Shown here: one piece after another, positions 55,112-63,649 of the stretch
Layout: each line of letters begins with the position of its first letter
How positions within the stretch are numbered: the stretch's first letter is position 1
Origin: Psychrobacter immobilis
GTDB lineage: Bacteria > Pseudomonadota > Gammaproteobacteria > Pseudomonadales > Moraxellaceae
DNA: 64,000 nt
Direction of reading: 5' to 3'
Assembly: GCA_904846145.1 (NCBI GenBank)
Contig: CAJGZL010000001.1
Location: forward strand, 3,100,001 to 3,164,000
The notes under the pieces: generated by a model
What the model was told of the DNA's origin: nothing
The model's database searches: none
What the model saw: the letters and a program-made list of their open reading frames with translations, nothing else
Translations under genes and position numbers: made by a program

Positions 55112-58100
55112 TTATGCCTGCTCTGTAGACGTTGATGATTGAGTGTGCTCAGTAGCGCTGGTAACGGCCTGCTCAGATACCATTTGTTCAGATACCGTTT
55201 GTTCAGATACTAGTTGCATCAGACGCGCCACATAATGTGGACCACCCGCTTTGGGGCCAGTACCTGATAAACCACAACCGCCAAACGGCTGTACATTGAC
55301 CACCGCACCGATCTGATTACGATTGACATAAGTATTACCGACAACAGCGCGGCGCTCGATATGTTCAGTGACATTCTCAATGCGGCTATGAATACCTAAA
55401 GTCAAACCAAAGCCTGTCGCATTAATAGCATCGATAAGCTTATCTAAATCACGTGCTTTGTAACGCAATACATGCAATATCGGTCCAAAGTGCTCACCAC
55501 CGATCACATCGATACTATTGACCTCAATAGCGGTCGGCAGCACAAAAGTAGCCTTATCTTGGCTAACCACTGAGCTGGCACTCATCGGTGTTTGTCCCAA
55601 TATCTTTGCAGTAACTTCTCGCTCCATGCGCTCAATATGTGCCTCTAACCCTCGCTTAGCATCCGCGTCAATCACCGGACCAACATCAGTTGATAAATGG
55701 GTTGGATTACCGACGACTAGCTCTGCCATGTGACCTTGCAATAGCTCAATGAGCTCATCAGCGACCTCTTCTTGCACACACAAGATACGACAAGCGGAGC
55801 AGCGTTGACCTGCTGAGCCGAATGCTGATAATACGGCATCTCTAATTACTTGCTCAGGTAGCGCCGTTGAATCAGCGATCTTCGCATTTTGACCACCTGT
55901 TTCTGCTATAAAGACAGGCAGCTCGCCATTGGCTTGCGCATGACTATTCAAGCTTTGGTTGATGCGCTGAGCGGTTTGGGTTGAGCCTGTAAAGATAACG
56001 CCCGCCAGATTGTCCGCTTTAGTCAATGCCGCGCCTACCTCGCCCGCTCCCGTGACAAATTGTAGTGCAGTGGCTGGCACGCCTGCTTGATACATAAGCT
56101 GCGCACCAAAATGCGCAATCAGGCTGGTCTGCTCAGCAGGCTTAGCAACGACAGTATTACCAGCAGCAAGCGCTGCAACGATTTGACCCGTATATATTGC
56201 TAATGGAAAGTTCCAGGGGCTAATACAAACAAAAGTACCGCGCGCCTTATAAACTTGACGCATTAATTTACCAGATAGATTGGTAATCTCAGTCACTTGA
56301 TCACCTAAGCGCTCAGCTTCATCAGCATAAAAGCGACAGAAATCAACTGCTTCTTTGATTTCATCGATACTGTCTTGGGTGGTTTTACCCGCTTCAGCCT
56401 GACATAGAGCCATAAACTCAGCGTAATTCTCTTCAAACAAATCAGCGGTTTTACGCAGTATCTCAGCGCGTCTACTAGCTGGTACTGCTTGCCACTGGTC
56501 TTGACCTGCTACCGCAGCGTCAATAGCTTGACGCGCCAGATCCGCATTAGCATAGTGCACTTCGCCTACAGCTACTTCATGGTTCCAAGGCGCGCGGATA
56601 CTATTGTTCTCAAGCTTATGCTGCTCGCCATTACTCTCGTAACTACTGATAGCCTGTCCATCGATAATAGGCGTGGCTGACCACGTCTTTTGCAATTGCT
56701 CATCGATAGCGGCTTTGAATGGCGTCCACTGCGAATCAATAAAGATATTGGGTCCAAAGCTGGCACGACGATCGCCATAGATATCCAGCGGCAGCGGAAT
56801 ATCTGGATTATGCAAACTTGTATTGGTAAGCAATTTGTCGTACGGATGTACTACTAATTTATCGATAGGATAAGACTTATCTAACAGCTGATGAACAAAT
56901 GAGCTGTTCGCACCATTCTCAAGTAAACGTCTGACTAAATAAGGCAGCAAGTCTTTATGGGCACCGACAGGAGCATAAATACGCACTGGGATATTATAGG
57001 CGTGTAAGATATGGTCATATAGTGCATCGCCCATGCCATGCAAACGCTGGAACTCAAAATCGCGATGCGCGCTCATCGTCATAACAGTCGCTAAAGTATG
57101 CGCGTTATGAGTGGCGAACTGTGGCCAAATAAGACCACGTAGATGCTCTGATAACAAAAAGCGAGCGCATGCCAAATAAGCGGTATCTGTACCCTCTTTA
57201 CGTGTCCATACTGGATAGCCTGACAGACCACGCTGCTGAGCAAGCTTGATCTCGGTATCCCAATAAGCACCCTTAACCAGACGTATAGGGATGCGATCAC
57301 CAACATCACTAGATAAGCTAGCAAGCCATGCAAATATAGCAATGGCACGCTTTGAGTAGCCTTGGACAACGATACCTAACCCATCCCAACCTGCGGTTAA
57401 CGGATCACGATATAGCGATTCAAATAATTTTAAGGAAATCTCCAAGCGATCTGCTTCCTCAGCATCGACGCTCAGATCAACATTGACCTCTCGTGCCGCT
57501 TCAATCAGTAGCATACAGCGCTGACGCAATAGACCCATCACTTGCGCTTCTTGAGTCGCCTCATAGCGTGGATGCAGTGCTGATAACTTAATAGAAACCG
57601 AAGGCTTAGGCATACCCTCTTTGACTTTGACATTAGCAGTCGCTTTTATCGCATGCAGATAATCATTGAAATATTTTTCGGCATCATGATTGGTGATTGC
57701 CGCCTCACCCAACATGTCAAATGAGTAGGTATAGCCTTTATCGCGATACACTTTACTGTTTTTATTGGCATCCTCAATGGTCTCACCCAATACGAACTGA
57801 TGACCCATAATACGCATGGCTTTTTGCATTGCCGCCCGAATCATTGGCTCACCCATCTTTTTGGTCATCCGATCCAAGAACCCAGCCGCTGTCGTACCGT
57901 TGTCGATACTGACCACGCGACCTGTCATCATCAGACCCCATGTTGACGCATTAACCACCATTCCGTTGTCGTCTTTGAGATGCTTTTTCCAGTCCGCCAC
58001 GCTCATTTTGTCGCGAATAAGCGCATCAGCCGTGTAGTTATCTGGTACACGAATCAAAGCTTCGGCCAAACTCATCAGCAAGATACCCTCTTGAGTATCT

Positions 58101-58387
58101 AGGCTATACTCTAAGAGTAGTGAGTCGACCATTTTGATCGCTTTGCCGTCATTACGCACATACTCAACCAATTTGCGTGTTTGCTCGGCTGAGGCTTCTC
58201 GCTCCTCATCACTAGGTTTTGCTAGTGGCAGCAGCTTAGATAACCAACGCTCCTCATCGACACTATACAGAGGCGAGATACGCGCATACAACTCAGCCGT
58301 TGGTAGAGTGATATACTCAGGCTCAAGCATGGCCGCTGGGCTAAATAAAATAGGCTCTTTTGGGGTAAACTTATCTACTGGGTTCAT
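55112..58387 (-). CDS. putA: Bifunctional proline dehydrogenase / L-glutamate-gamma-semialdehyde dehydrogenase PutA
   Basis: PutA oxidises proline to P5C (FAD domain) and then to glutamate (NAD+ domain). The 1091-residue protein lacks an obvious N-terminal ribbon-helix-helix DNA-binding domain. The proline dehydrogenase barrel has PSVSIKLSALHPRYEATQEA near residue 265 and RLVKGAYWDTEIKLAQQRGL near 370. The ALDH domain has FVCISPWNFPLAIYTGQIVA near 720, the Glu in FIAETGGQNAKI near 828 and the Cys in GSAGQRCSACRILCVQ near 865. It ends with three SEQ-containing repeats instead of the C-terminal domain, which is encoded by the next cistron. Confidence 0.95.
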   Translation of the reverse strand: MNPVDKFTPKEPILFSPAAMLEPEYITLPTAELYARISPLYSVDEERWLSKLLPLAKPSDEEREASAEQTRKLVEYVRNDGKAIKMVDSLLLEYSLDTQEGILLMSLAEALIRVPDNYTADALIRDKMSVADWKKHLKDDNGMVVNASTWGLMMTGRVVSIDNGTTAAGFLDRMTKKMGEPMIRAAMQKAMRIMGHQFVLGETIEDANKNSKVYRDKGYTYSFDMLGEAAITNHDAEKYFNDYLHAIKATANVKVKEGMPKPSVSIKLSALHPRYEATQEAQVMGLLRQRCMLLIEAAREVNVDLSVDAEEADRLEISLKLFESLYRDPLTAGWDGLGIVVQGYSKRAIAIFAWLASLSSDVGDRIPIRLVKGAYWDTEIKLAQQRGLSGYPVWTRKEGTDTAYLACARFLLSEHLRGLIWPQFATHNAHTLATVMTMSAHRDFEFQRLHGMGDALYDHILHAYNIPVRIYAPVGAHKDLLPYLVRRLLENGANSSFVHQLLDKSYPIDKLVVHPYDKLLTNTSLHNPDIPLPLDIYGDRRASFGPNIFIDSQWTPFKAAIDEQLQKTWSATPIIDGQAISSYESNGEQHKLENNSIRAPWNHEVAVGEVHYANADLARQAIDAAVAGQDQWQAVPASRRAEILRKTADLFEENYAEFMALCQAEAGKTTQDSIDEIKEAVDFCRFYADEAERLGDQVTEITNLSGKLMRQVYKARGTFVCISPWNFPLAIYTGQIVAALAAGNTVVAKPAEQTSLIAHFGAQLMYQAGVPATALQFVTGAGEVGAALTKADNLAGVIFTGSTQTAQRINQSLNSHAQANGELPVFIAETGGQNAKIADSTALPEQVIRDAVLSAFGSAGQRCSACRILCVQEEVADELIELLQGHMAELVVGNPTHLSTDVGPVIDADAKRGLEAHIERMEREVTAKILGQTPMSASSVVSQDKATFVLPTAIEVNSIDVIGGEHFGPILHVLRYKARDLDKLIDAINATGFGLTLGIHSRIENVTEHIERRAVVGNTYVNRNQIGAVVNVQPFGGCGLSGTGPKAGGPHYVARLMQLVSEQTVSEQMVSEQAVTSATEHTQSSTSTEQA
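55171..55215. repeat. Three tandem 15-bp repeats in the putA tail
   Basis: The units gctcagataccattt, gttcagataccgttt and gttcagatactagtt encode three near copies of the pentapeptide VSEQx at the PutA C-terminus. The repeat number could vary by slippage. Confidence 0.8.
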
Positions 58388-58923
58388 ACCAACTCCATAA
58401 CTATCGTTTAAAGATCATAATAAATAGCGCTGATAGATTTTTTAGCATAAGTCTTATATGCCAATTGACTAAAAAACCTATCGCTAAATAGGTGTCAAAA
58501 CCTGTTAATTAAAATCAGGTCAGCAAAAATCTAGTAAGTAAAAATCAGACAGCGTTATCACAAAACGAGCATCCAGCCAAAGCTGGAGACGGTTAAGTAG
58601 GTCGTCGAGTGTTATACGGGCTACATTAACAATACAAAGGCAACTATAAAATTAAGCGGCATTAGTGCCTTCTTCTTGTTTGTAGTGAAAGGAGTGCGAT
58701 TATAAGTTGTGGCTTATCGTAATTGCTTGTCCTAATACTGCTTTGACAAGTTAGCCCTATAATCTTTATGGATTCACTGTAAGAAAAACCTCTACGGCGT
58801 TGATTGAGGTGATGCGCTTAACCTGAACATAATATCATGAAAAAAGCACTCAAACCAACGCTAAAAACTATTTAAATAGATAAATTTATAACTTTAAAAA
58901 CAACTAGATAGCGCCAATAAAAC

Positions 58924-58939
58924 CTGACCACTTGGTCAG
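58924..58939. promoter_or_regulatory. Palindrome CTGACCA-CT-TGGTCAG
   Basis: A perfect 7-bp inverted repeat with a two-base centre, of the size and symmetry bound by TetR/AcrR-type dimers. It is more than 500 bp upstream of putA and no regulator adjoins it, so its target is unclear. Confidence 0.45.
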
Positions 58940-59087
58940 TTTAATCGAATTATTTTAGGCTTATCAATAATTTTTTAAAGAATAAAGTTGTTATCACCTT
59001 TATAAAAGAATTATGTTCATGCTTGTGCATTCAAAACGTTAGAGTCATCAATATCTTACTTTGTTCTTATCCATTAAATTTTATCTA

Positions 59088-59122
59088 AAAAACCTCTCTA
59101 TCATGACGATAAAGAGGTTTTT
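59088..59122 (-). terminator. Terminator after the purine permease gene
   Basis: The perfect 10-bp arms aaaaacctct and agaggttttt with a 15-base loop and T runs on both strands lie 38 bp beyond the permease stop. Confidence 0.8.
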
Positions 59123-59159
59123 AAAACTGCTATTAGTATAAGTGCTTACAGTTTAAGAA

Positions 59160-60455
59160 TTAGACAAATATAATTTTCGCTAGCAATACGAGGGTAAGTA
59201 GTAACACTGGAATACCAATTTCAGAAAATTTGCCTGTGAATGCTTTTACTGCAGTAAAGGTAATAAACCCTAGAGCAATACCATCGGCAATAGAGTAAGT
59301 TAGTGGTGTAAATAGCAAGACTACAACGACTGGCGCCGCCTCCGTCAAGTCAAACCAATCGACCTCTTTTAGAGTAGCCAGCATAAGCACGGCAACATAA
59401 AAGATCGCGCCGCCAGTAGCATAAGCGGGAATCATACCAGCAAGCGGAGCGAAGAACATACTTAGCAGAAATAATACACCGACAGTTACCGCCACTAGAC
59501 CCGTACGACCCCCTGCAGCAATACCTGATACACTTTCAACAAAACTGGTCGTTGATGAAGTACCTAAGAGCGTCCCTGCTACCGTCGCTGTTGAATCTGC
59601 TAGTAAGGCTTTACCCATATTAGGTATTTTACCATCTTCCTTGACTAGACCTGCCTGCTTAGTCGTTGCAATCAAAGTACCTGCGGTATCAAATAAATCA
59701 ACGAATAAAAAAGCAAAGATAACACTGATCATACCAACATCAAACGCACCAGCAATATCAAGTTGCATGAGTGTTGGCGCGATAGATGGAGGCGTAGATA
59801 TAAATCCTGTAAACTGGGTATTACCAGTAAGCAAGCTAATCAAAGCCACTAATAAAATACCGATAGTCACCGCGCCTGGCACTTTTTTATAAGATAGACC
59901 AACAATAACGATAAAGCCTAAAGCGGCCATTGCGGGACCAAAGGTGGTCATATCACCTAAGCCTACTAAGGTGGCATCATTATTGACGATCACCCCTGAG
60001 GTCTGTAGTGCAATAAACGCTAAAAAAGCACCAATACCAGCGACTACCCCTTGCTTTAAAGAGTTGGGAATAGAGTTGATAATCACTTCACGAATTTTAA
60101 ACAGGCTTAACAGTATGAAGATACAACCCGACAAAAACACCGCACCGAGCGCGATTTGCCAAGTATAGCCCATGCCCAGCACTACACCATAGGTAAAAAA
60201 GGCGTTAAGACCCATACCAGGTGCTAGTGCTACTGGCAGGCGGGCATAAAGCCCCATAATAAAACAGCCGATTGCTGCAGCTAGACAAGTGGCTACAAAC
60301 ACCGCGCCTTTATCCATACCAGCGTCTGCTAATACGTTAGGGTTGACAAAAATGATGTAAGCCATCGTCAAAAACGTGGTTACACCTGCGAGAATCTCTG
60401 TCTTGATGGTGGTGTTATCACCGTTGATTCCAAAATATCTCTCAATAGTATTCAT
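59160..60455 (-). CDS. NCS2-family purine permease (AzgA/GhxP-like guanine/hypoxanthine transporter)
   Basis: The 431-residue permease has 12-14 hydrophobic segments. It shows the AzgA-branch features MNTIERYFGINGDNTTIKTE, ILAGVTTFLTMAYIIFVNPN, ALAPGMGLNAFFTYGVVLGM and FLFVDLFDTAGTLIATTKQA. This branch imports guanine, hypoxanthine or adenine by proton symport. The ATG at 60455 follows a GGGAAG site at about eight bases; a TTG five codons earlier is less likely. It lies near guaD/xdh, so it may supply purine for oxidation. A structured leader lies about 250-370 bases upstream. Confidence 0.9.
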   Translation of the reverse strand: MNTIERYFGINGDNTTIKTEILAGVTTFLTMAYIIFVNPNVLADAGMDKGAVFVATCLAAAIGCFIMGLYARLPVALAPGMGLNAFFTYGVVLGMGYTWQIALGAVFLSGCIFILLSLFKIREVIINSIPNSLKQGVVAGIGAFLAFIALQTSGVIVNNDATLVGLGDMTTFGPAMAALGFIVIVGLSYKKVPGAVTIGILLVALISLLTGNTQFTGFISTPPSIAPTLMQLDIAGAFDVGMISVIFAFLFVDLFDTAGTLIATTKQAGLVKEDGKIPNMGKALLADSTATVAGTLLGTSSTTSFVESVSGIAAGGRTGLVAVTVGVLFLLSMFFAPLAGMIPAYATGGAIFYVAVLMLATLKEVDWFDLTEAAPVVVVLLFTPLTYSIADGIALGFITFTAVKAFTGKFSEIGIPVLLLTLVLLAKIIFV

Positions 60456-61231
60456 AGTATAGCTTCCCAATTGCGTTCATTAAGTACCGCTTCCAATTTG
60501 CGTTCCAAACAGGTCAGTTATCAGTTAATAAACTAAAAACACCATAAGCACCAAAAAAGCATTTATAGCTCAATAGTATTTGTTAGGACATATTTGATTG
60601 TTTGATCATGTCGTTGACACATGATCCTGTATAGAATGGTTTTTAAGCGGTACGAGAAGAAGCTTATCTAGTTTAGTCATTCTAAGGGGTTAAGATTACT
60701 TGCTAGCATCGTTAGGAGTCTCGCCCCCACGTTTATAAAACCCCGACACTATGGTAACCCTACCCTTTGTTGCACAATGTTCGTTGCAAAACAATAGCAA
60801 TTAGCATTCCTATTGTTTTGCCTTTATTCTAAATTTTAGCTTTAATAAAAGTGTAGCTATGAGCAGTATTTATACTGACTCTCAAACATACCCTATTAAA
60901 TTAACGCCTCATAATTTTACTTTACACAAATAGCTGTTTCATAAATGCTACTGATAGACATATTGCGTAAGTTAAAATTACAATTTGACCTGCAAGACAA
61001 ACCTTATTATATTTTTTGGAGCTTGTCATCTTTTATTTGACGACTAGATAGCATATTGTCTAAATAACATATTAATAATGACCTTTTAGACATTTAGAAG
61101 TACACTAACGGTTTAAAACAGGCTACATAGCTGCTGTGAAAACAGTCGTCAACCACTTATTTTAAAATTTTAGGTTTACTTGATGTAGAGCTGTCACTTT
61201 ACGTTACTTCTATTCACTGCGAGTCCATTGT
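60456..61231. other. Divergent intergenic region between the purine permease and tolQ
   Basis: This 776-bp stretch holds the long 5' leader of the permease with structured elements at 60700-60821 and, on the right, the AT-rich upstream region of tolQ. No ORF is convincing. Confidence 0.55.
60708..60821 (-). promoter_or_regulatory. Structured leader of the purine permease; candidate riboswitch
   Basis: Read on the minus strand, a perfect 12-bp hairpin (arms gcaaaacaatag / ctattgttttgc, 60786-60821) is followed by a G-rich block at about 60770-60708, where ggttaccatagtgtcgggg, gttttataaac and ggcgagactcctaac can form two nested short helices (GUAGG/CCUAAC and GUGUCG/CGAGAC). The block stands out from the AT-rich surroundings as if under constraint. 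Position before a purine permease suggests ligand sensing, perhaps related to the xanthine-responsive NMT1 class, but I cannot confirm the class. Confidence 0.35.
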
Positions 61232-61978
61232 ATGCCCGAATCCTTAAATATCATTGATCTCATCACCCAAGCCAGTTTATTGGTGCAGATCGTTATGGCG
61301 CTATTATTATTAGCGTCACTACTGAGCTGGGTCATTATTTTTCGTTTGAGCTCGCGTTTAGGCACAGCTAGAAGCTTTGATCAGCAATTTGAGACTTGGT
61401 TTTGGTCAGGTGAAGATTTAGCCAAGCTGTATCAAGGCATTCAAGGATCGCCTGATCGCCAAGGGCTTGAGCAAATATTCTATGTAGGGTTTTCTGAATA
61501 TCTGCGCATGCATAAAAAACGTCAGCCAAAAGATGACATCATCGATGGCGTTGAGCGTAAATTGCGCGTAGGTCTGGGTCGTCAACAGCAACAGCTAGAA
61601 TCAGGTATTGCCACGCTTGCCAGCATAGGATCGGTTGCCCCTTATATCGGTCTGTTCGGTACGGTATGGGGTATTATGAATGCGTTTTTGGGCTTGTCAC
61701 AAACCGAGCAAGCCACCCTTGCCTCAGTAGCACCTGGTATCGCTGAGGCGCTGATCGCTACCGCTATGGGTCTGTTCGCCGCTATTCCTGCGGTGCTCGC
61801 CTATAATCACTTTACCAATAAATCTAGCCGGCTATATGAGTCGCGAGCGCTGTTCTGCGATGAGATGACAGGAATGCTACAACGTGAGACTAGCACTGAG
61901 AGTCAAACGATCCTACCGAGAACACAGATTGCTAAAGGGTCTCAAAACACTCAAAGTATTCAGGGCTCTGGACTATGA
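61232..61978 (+). CDS. tolQ: TolQ, proton-channel subunit of the Tol-Pal system
   Basis: TolQ and TolR form the inner-membrane motor of the Tol-Pal envelope system. The 248-residue protein has an N-terminal membrane segment (VQIVMALLLLASLLSWVIIF), a cytoplasmic loop and two further membrane segments including GLFGTVWGIMNAFLGLSQ and GIAEALIATAMGLFAAIPAV, the MotA/TolQ/ExbB signature. It overlaps tolR by four bases. No ybgC is immediately upstream. Confidence 0.94.
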   Translation: MPESLNIIDLITQASLLVQIVMALLLLASLLSWVIIFRLSSRLGTARSFDQQFETWFWSGEDLAKLYQGIQGSPDRQGLEQIFYVGFSEYLRMHKKRQPKDDIIDGVERKLRVGLGRQQQQLESGIATLASIGSVAPYIGLFGTVWGIMNAFLGLSQTEQATLASVAPGIAEALIATAMGLFAAIPAVLAYNHFTNKSSRLYESRALFCDEMTGMLQRETSTESQTILPRTQIAKGSQNTQSIQGSGL

Positions 61979-62433
61979 AGCCAAGTCCTTATAGCCGCAA
62001 AAAGTCTGAGCTCAATGCCGATATGAATGTCGTACCTTATATTGATGTCATGTTAGTGCTACTGGTCATCTTTATGGTAACGGCGCCTATGCTGACGACT
62101 GGTGTCGATGTTGATCTACCTAAAGAGCAGACCACTAGTATGAGCCAAAACCAGCTACCTGTTATTATCTCATTGACCAGTAATGGCGAGATCTTTATCA
62201 GCTACGAGAATAATATGGACATGCCTGTCAGTGAGCCTGAGCTGATCGATACTTTAAGTAATCTACAAGCCCAAAGTAGCGCCGAAAACGGGCAACCTGT
62301 TCAAATTATGATTAATGCTGATCAGAATAACCAATACGGCGCTATCATGGCTTTAATGGCGAACTTGCAACAAGCAGGTATCCAAAAGGTAGGATTATTA
62401 ACGGGTGCGCCTCTACCTACGCCTGCACTATAA
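61975..62433 (+). CDS. tolR: TolR
   Basis: The 152-residue ExbD/TolR protein has the short cytoplasmic start followed by one membrane helix with the essential Asp: NVVPYIDVMLVLLVIFMVTA. The periplasmic domain ends in VQIMINADQNNQYGAIMALM. It completes the motor with TolQ, from which it is translated by an ATGA overlap. Confidence 0.94.
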   Translation: MKPSPYSRKKSELNADMNVVPYIDVMLVLLVIFMVTAPMLTTGVDVDLPKEQTTSMSQNQLPVIISLTSNGEIFISYENNMDMPVSEPELIDTLSNLQAQSSAENGQPVQIMINADQNNQYGAIMALMANLQQAGIQKVGLLTGAPLPTPAL

Positions 62434-62526
62434 TGGCTGTTAATTAATAAGCAGTTATAAAGTTACAAAATCAAATAGTTATTTGCCAGATAAAAGTAGA
62501 TCGTCAAATTCTTAGGTCTTTATATT

Positions 62527-63507
62527 ATGAACAATGCCCCTGCCGTCTATGTACCGACTCAGCCTGAAGGCGATGGGCTCACAATGCCTACGCTGCTAAG
62601 TTTGCTGGCGCATGGTATTATACTTGGGGTACTTATTTATACTTATCAGACGCCAACACTTGAGATTGCAGGTAGTATTGAGACCACGATGGTAACGCCA
62701 GGTGAGCTTGCTGAGATTCAAGGGCAAATACTTGCCAATCGAGCCGCATCGGCCGAGCAAGCCGCTAGTGCGAGTAGTAGTGCTGCAGCCCAAATGCAAA
62801 TGAGTGAGTCTGATAGTAGTGATATGTCAGATCAAAGCACCGCTCAGGCAAGCTCGCAACAAGAGCCTGTGTTTACGCGTTCTGATGAGCCCGCCAGCCG
62901 CCCGATGCTGATGAGTGAAGAGCAACACCAAAAACGTCTTGAACAAATGGCAGAATATAATCGTAACATGGCAGAAGCAGCAGCGGCTTTGGATGGCACG
63001 CAAGCACTTGATGAATTCCAGCAACAGCAAAGAGATGAGCGTATCGAAGAGCAAAAAGAACTTAGGGAATTTCGTGCCAAAGCTAATAATCAGCCTAGAG
63101 TGAATAAACCCACTCGTGGCGATCGCAATATCAATATTGATCTGGGCGGCTCAAGTAACGCAGGCAAAAATTTTGATTTGGCAGACGGTCAGGCTACAGT
63201 ATCTGGTGGTAGCTCATCTGCTACTAGAGATGGCGGCTCAACACGCTCTACAGGTGACTTTAAGAGTGGTATTGCTGATAAGATTCAAAGAAATCTTAAA
63301 GCGCCCGTTCAAACACAAGGCATAACTGCTAGAATTACGCTGCAGTTAGATGCACGAGGTAACGTATTGTCTGCTAAAGCTAGCGGATCAAACTCAGATG
63401 TCAATAAAGCAGCAGAAAAAGCAGCTTACGATGCTAGCCCATTGCCAATTGATCTAGACAATGCCAAAGCTTTCGCAAGTTTAGTAATTAATGTGACAGT
63501 TACCTAG
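62527..63507 (+). CDS. tolA: TolA
   Basis: The 326-residue energy transducer has a short cytoplasmic tail, one membrane helix (LLSLLAHGIILGVLIYTYQT), a long central segment rich in Ala, Ser, Glu and Gln that forms the extended helix, and a C-terminal TonB-like domain (GIADKIQRNLKAPVQTQGIT, then ARITLQLDARGNVLSAKASG) that contacts Pal and TolB. A Ser/Gly-rich stretch at residues 205-240 separates the two. It is 93 bp after tolR. Stop codon is TAG. Confidence 0.92.
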   Translation: MNNAPAVYVPTQPEGDGLTMPTLLSLLAHGIILGVLIYTYQTPTLEIAGSIETTMVTPGELAEIQGQILANRAASAEQAASASSSAAAQMQMSESDSSDMSDQSTAQASSQQEPVFTRSDEPASRPMLMSEEQHQKRLEQMAEYNRNMAEAAAALDGTQALDEFQQQQRDERIEEQKELREFRAKANNQPRVNKPTRGDRNINIDLGGSSNAGKNFDLADGQATVSGGSSSATRDGGSTRSTGDFKSGIADKIQRNLKAPVQTQGITARITLQLDARGNVLSAKASGSNSDVNKAAEKAAYDASPLPIDLDNAKAFASLVINVTVT

Positions 63508-63649
63508 TTTTGAGAGTATTAAATCTAGATAAAGTATTATCATGTTCTGCTATCTCAGTAGTGCTTTATGAAGTTATTGCAAAGCTTAAAGCTAGCTTTT
63601 GTTATTGAGTCGCTATAATAATTACATTTTTGAATTAGGGTATTAACTT

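Larger units (their letters stand above)
58388..59159. other. Long intergenic region upstream of putA
   Basis: This 772-bp stretch contains the putA upstream region, a 16-bp palindrome (58924-58939), a small hairpin near 58570-58590 (tccagccaaagctgga) and the purine-permease terminator (59088-59122). No convincing ORF is present. Confidence 0.55.
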
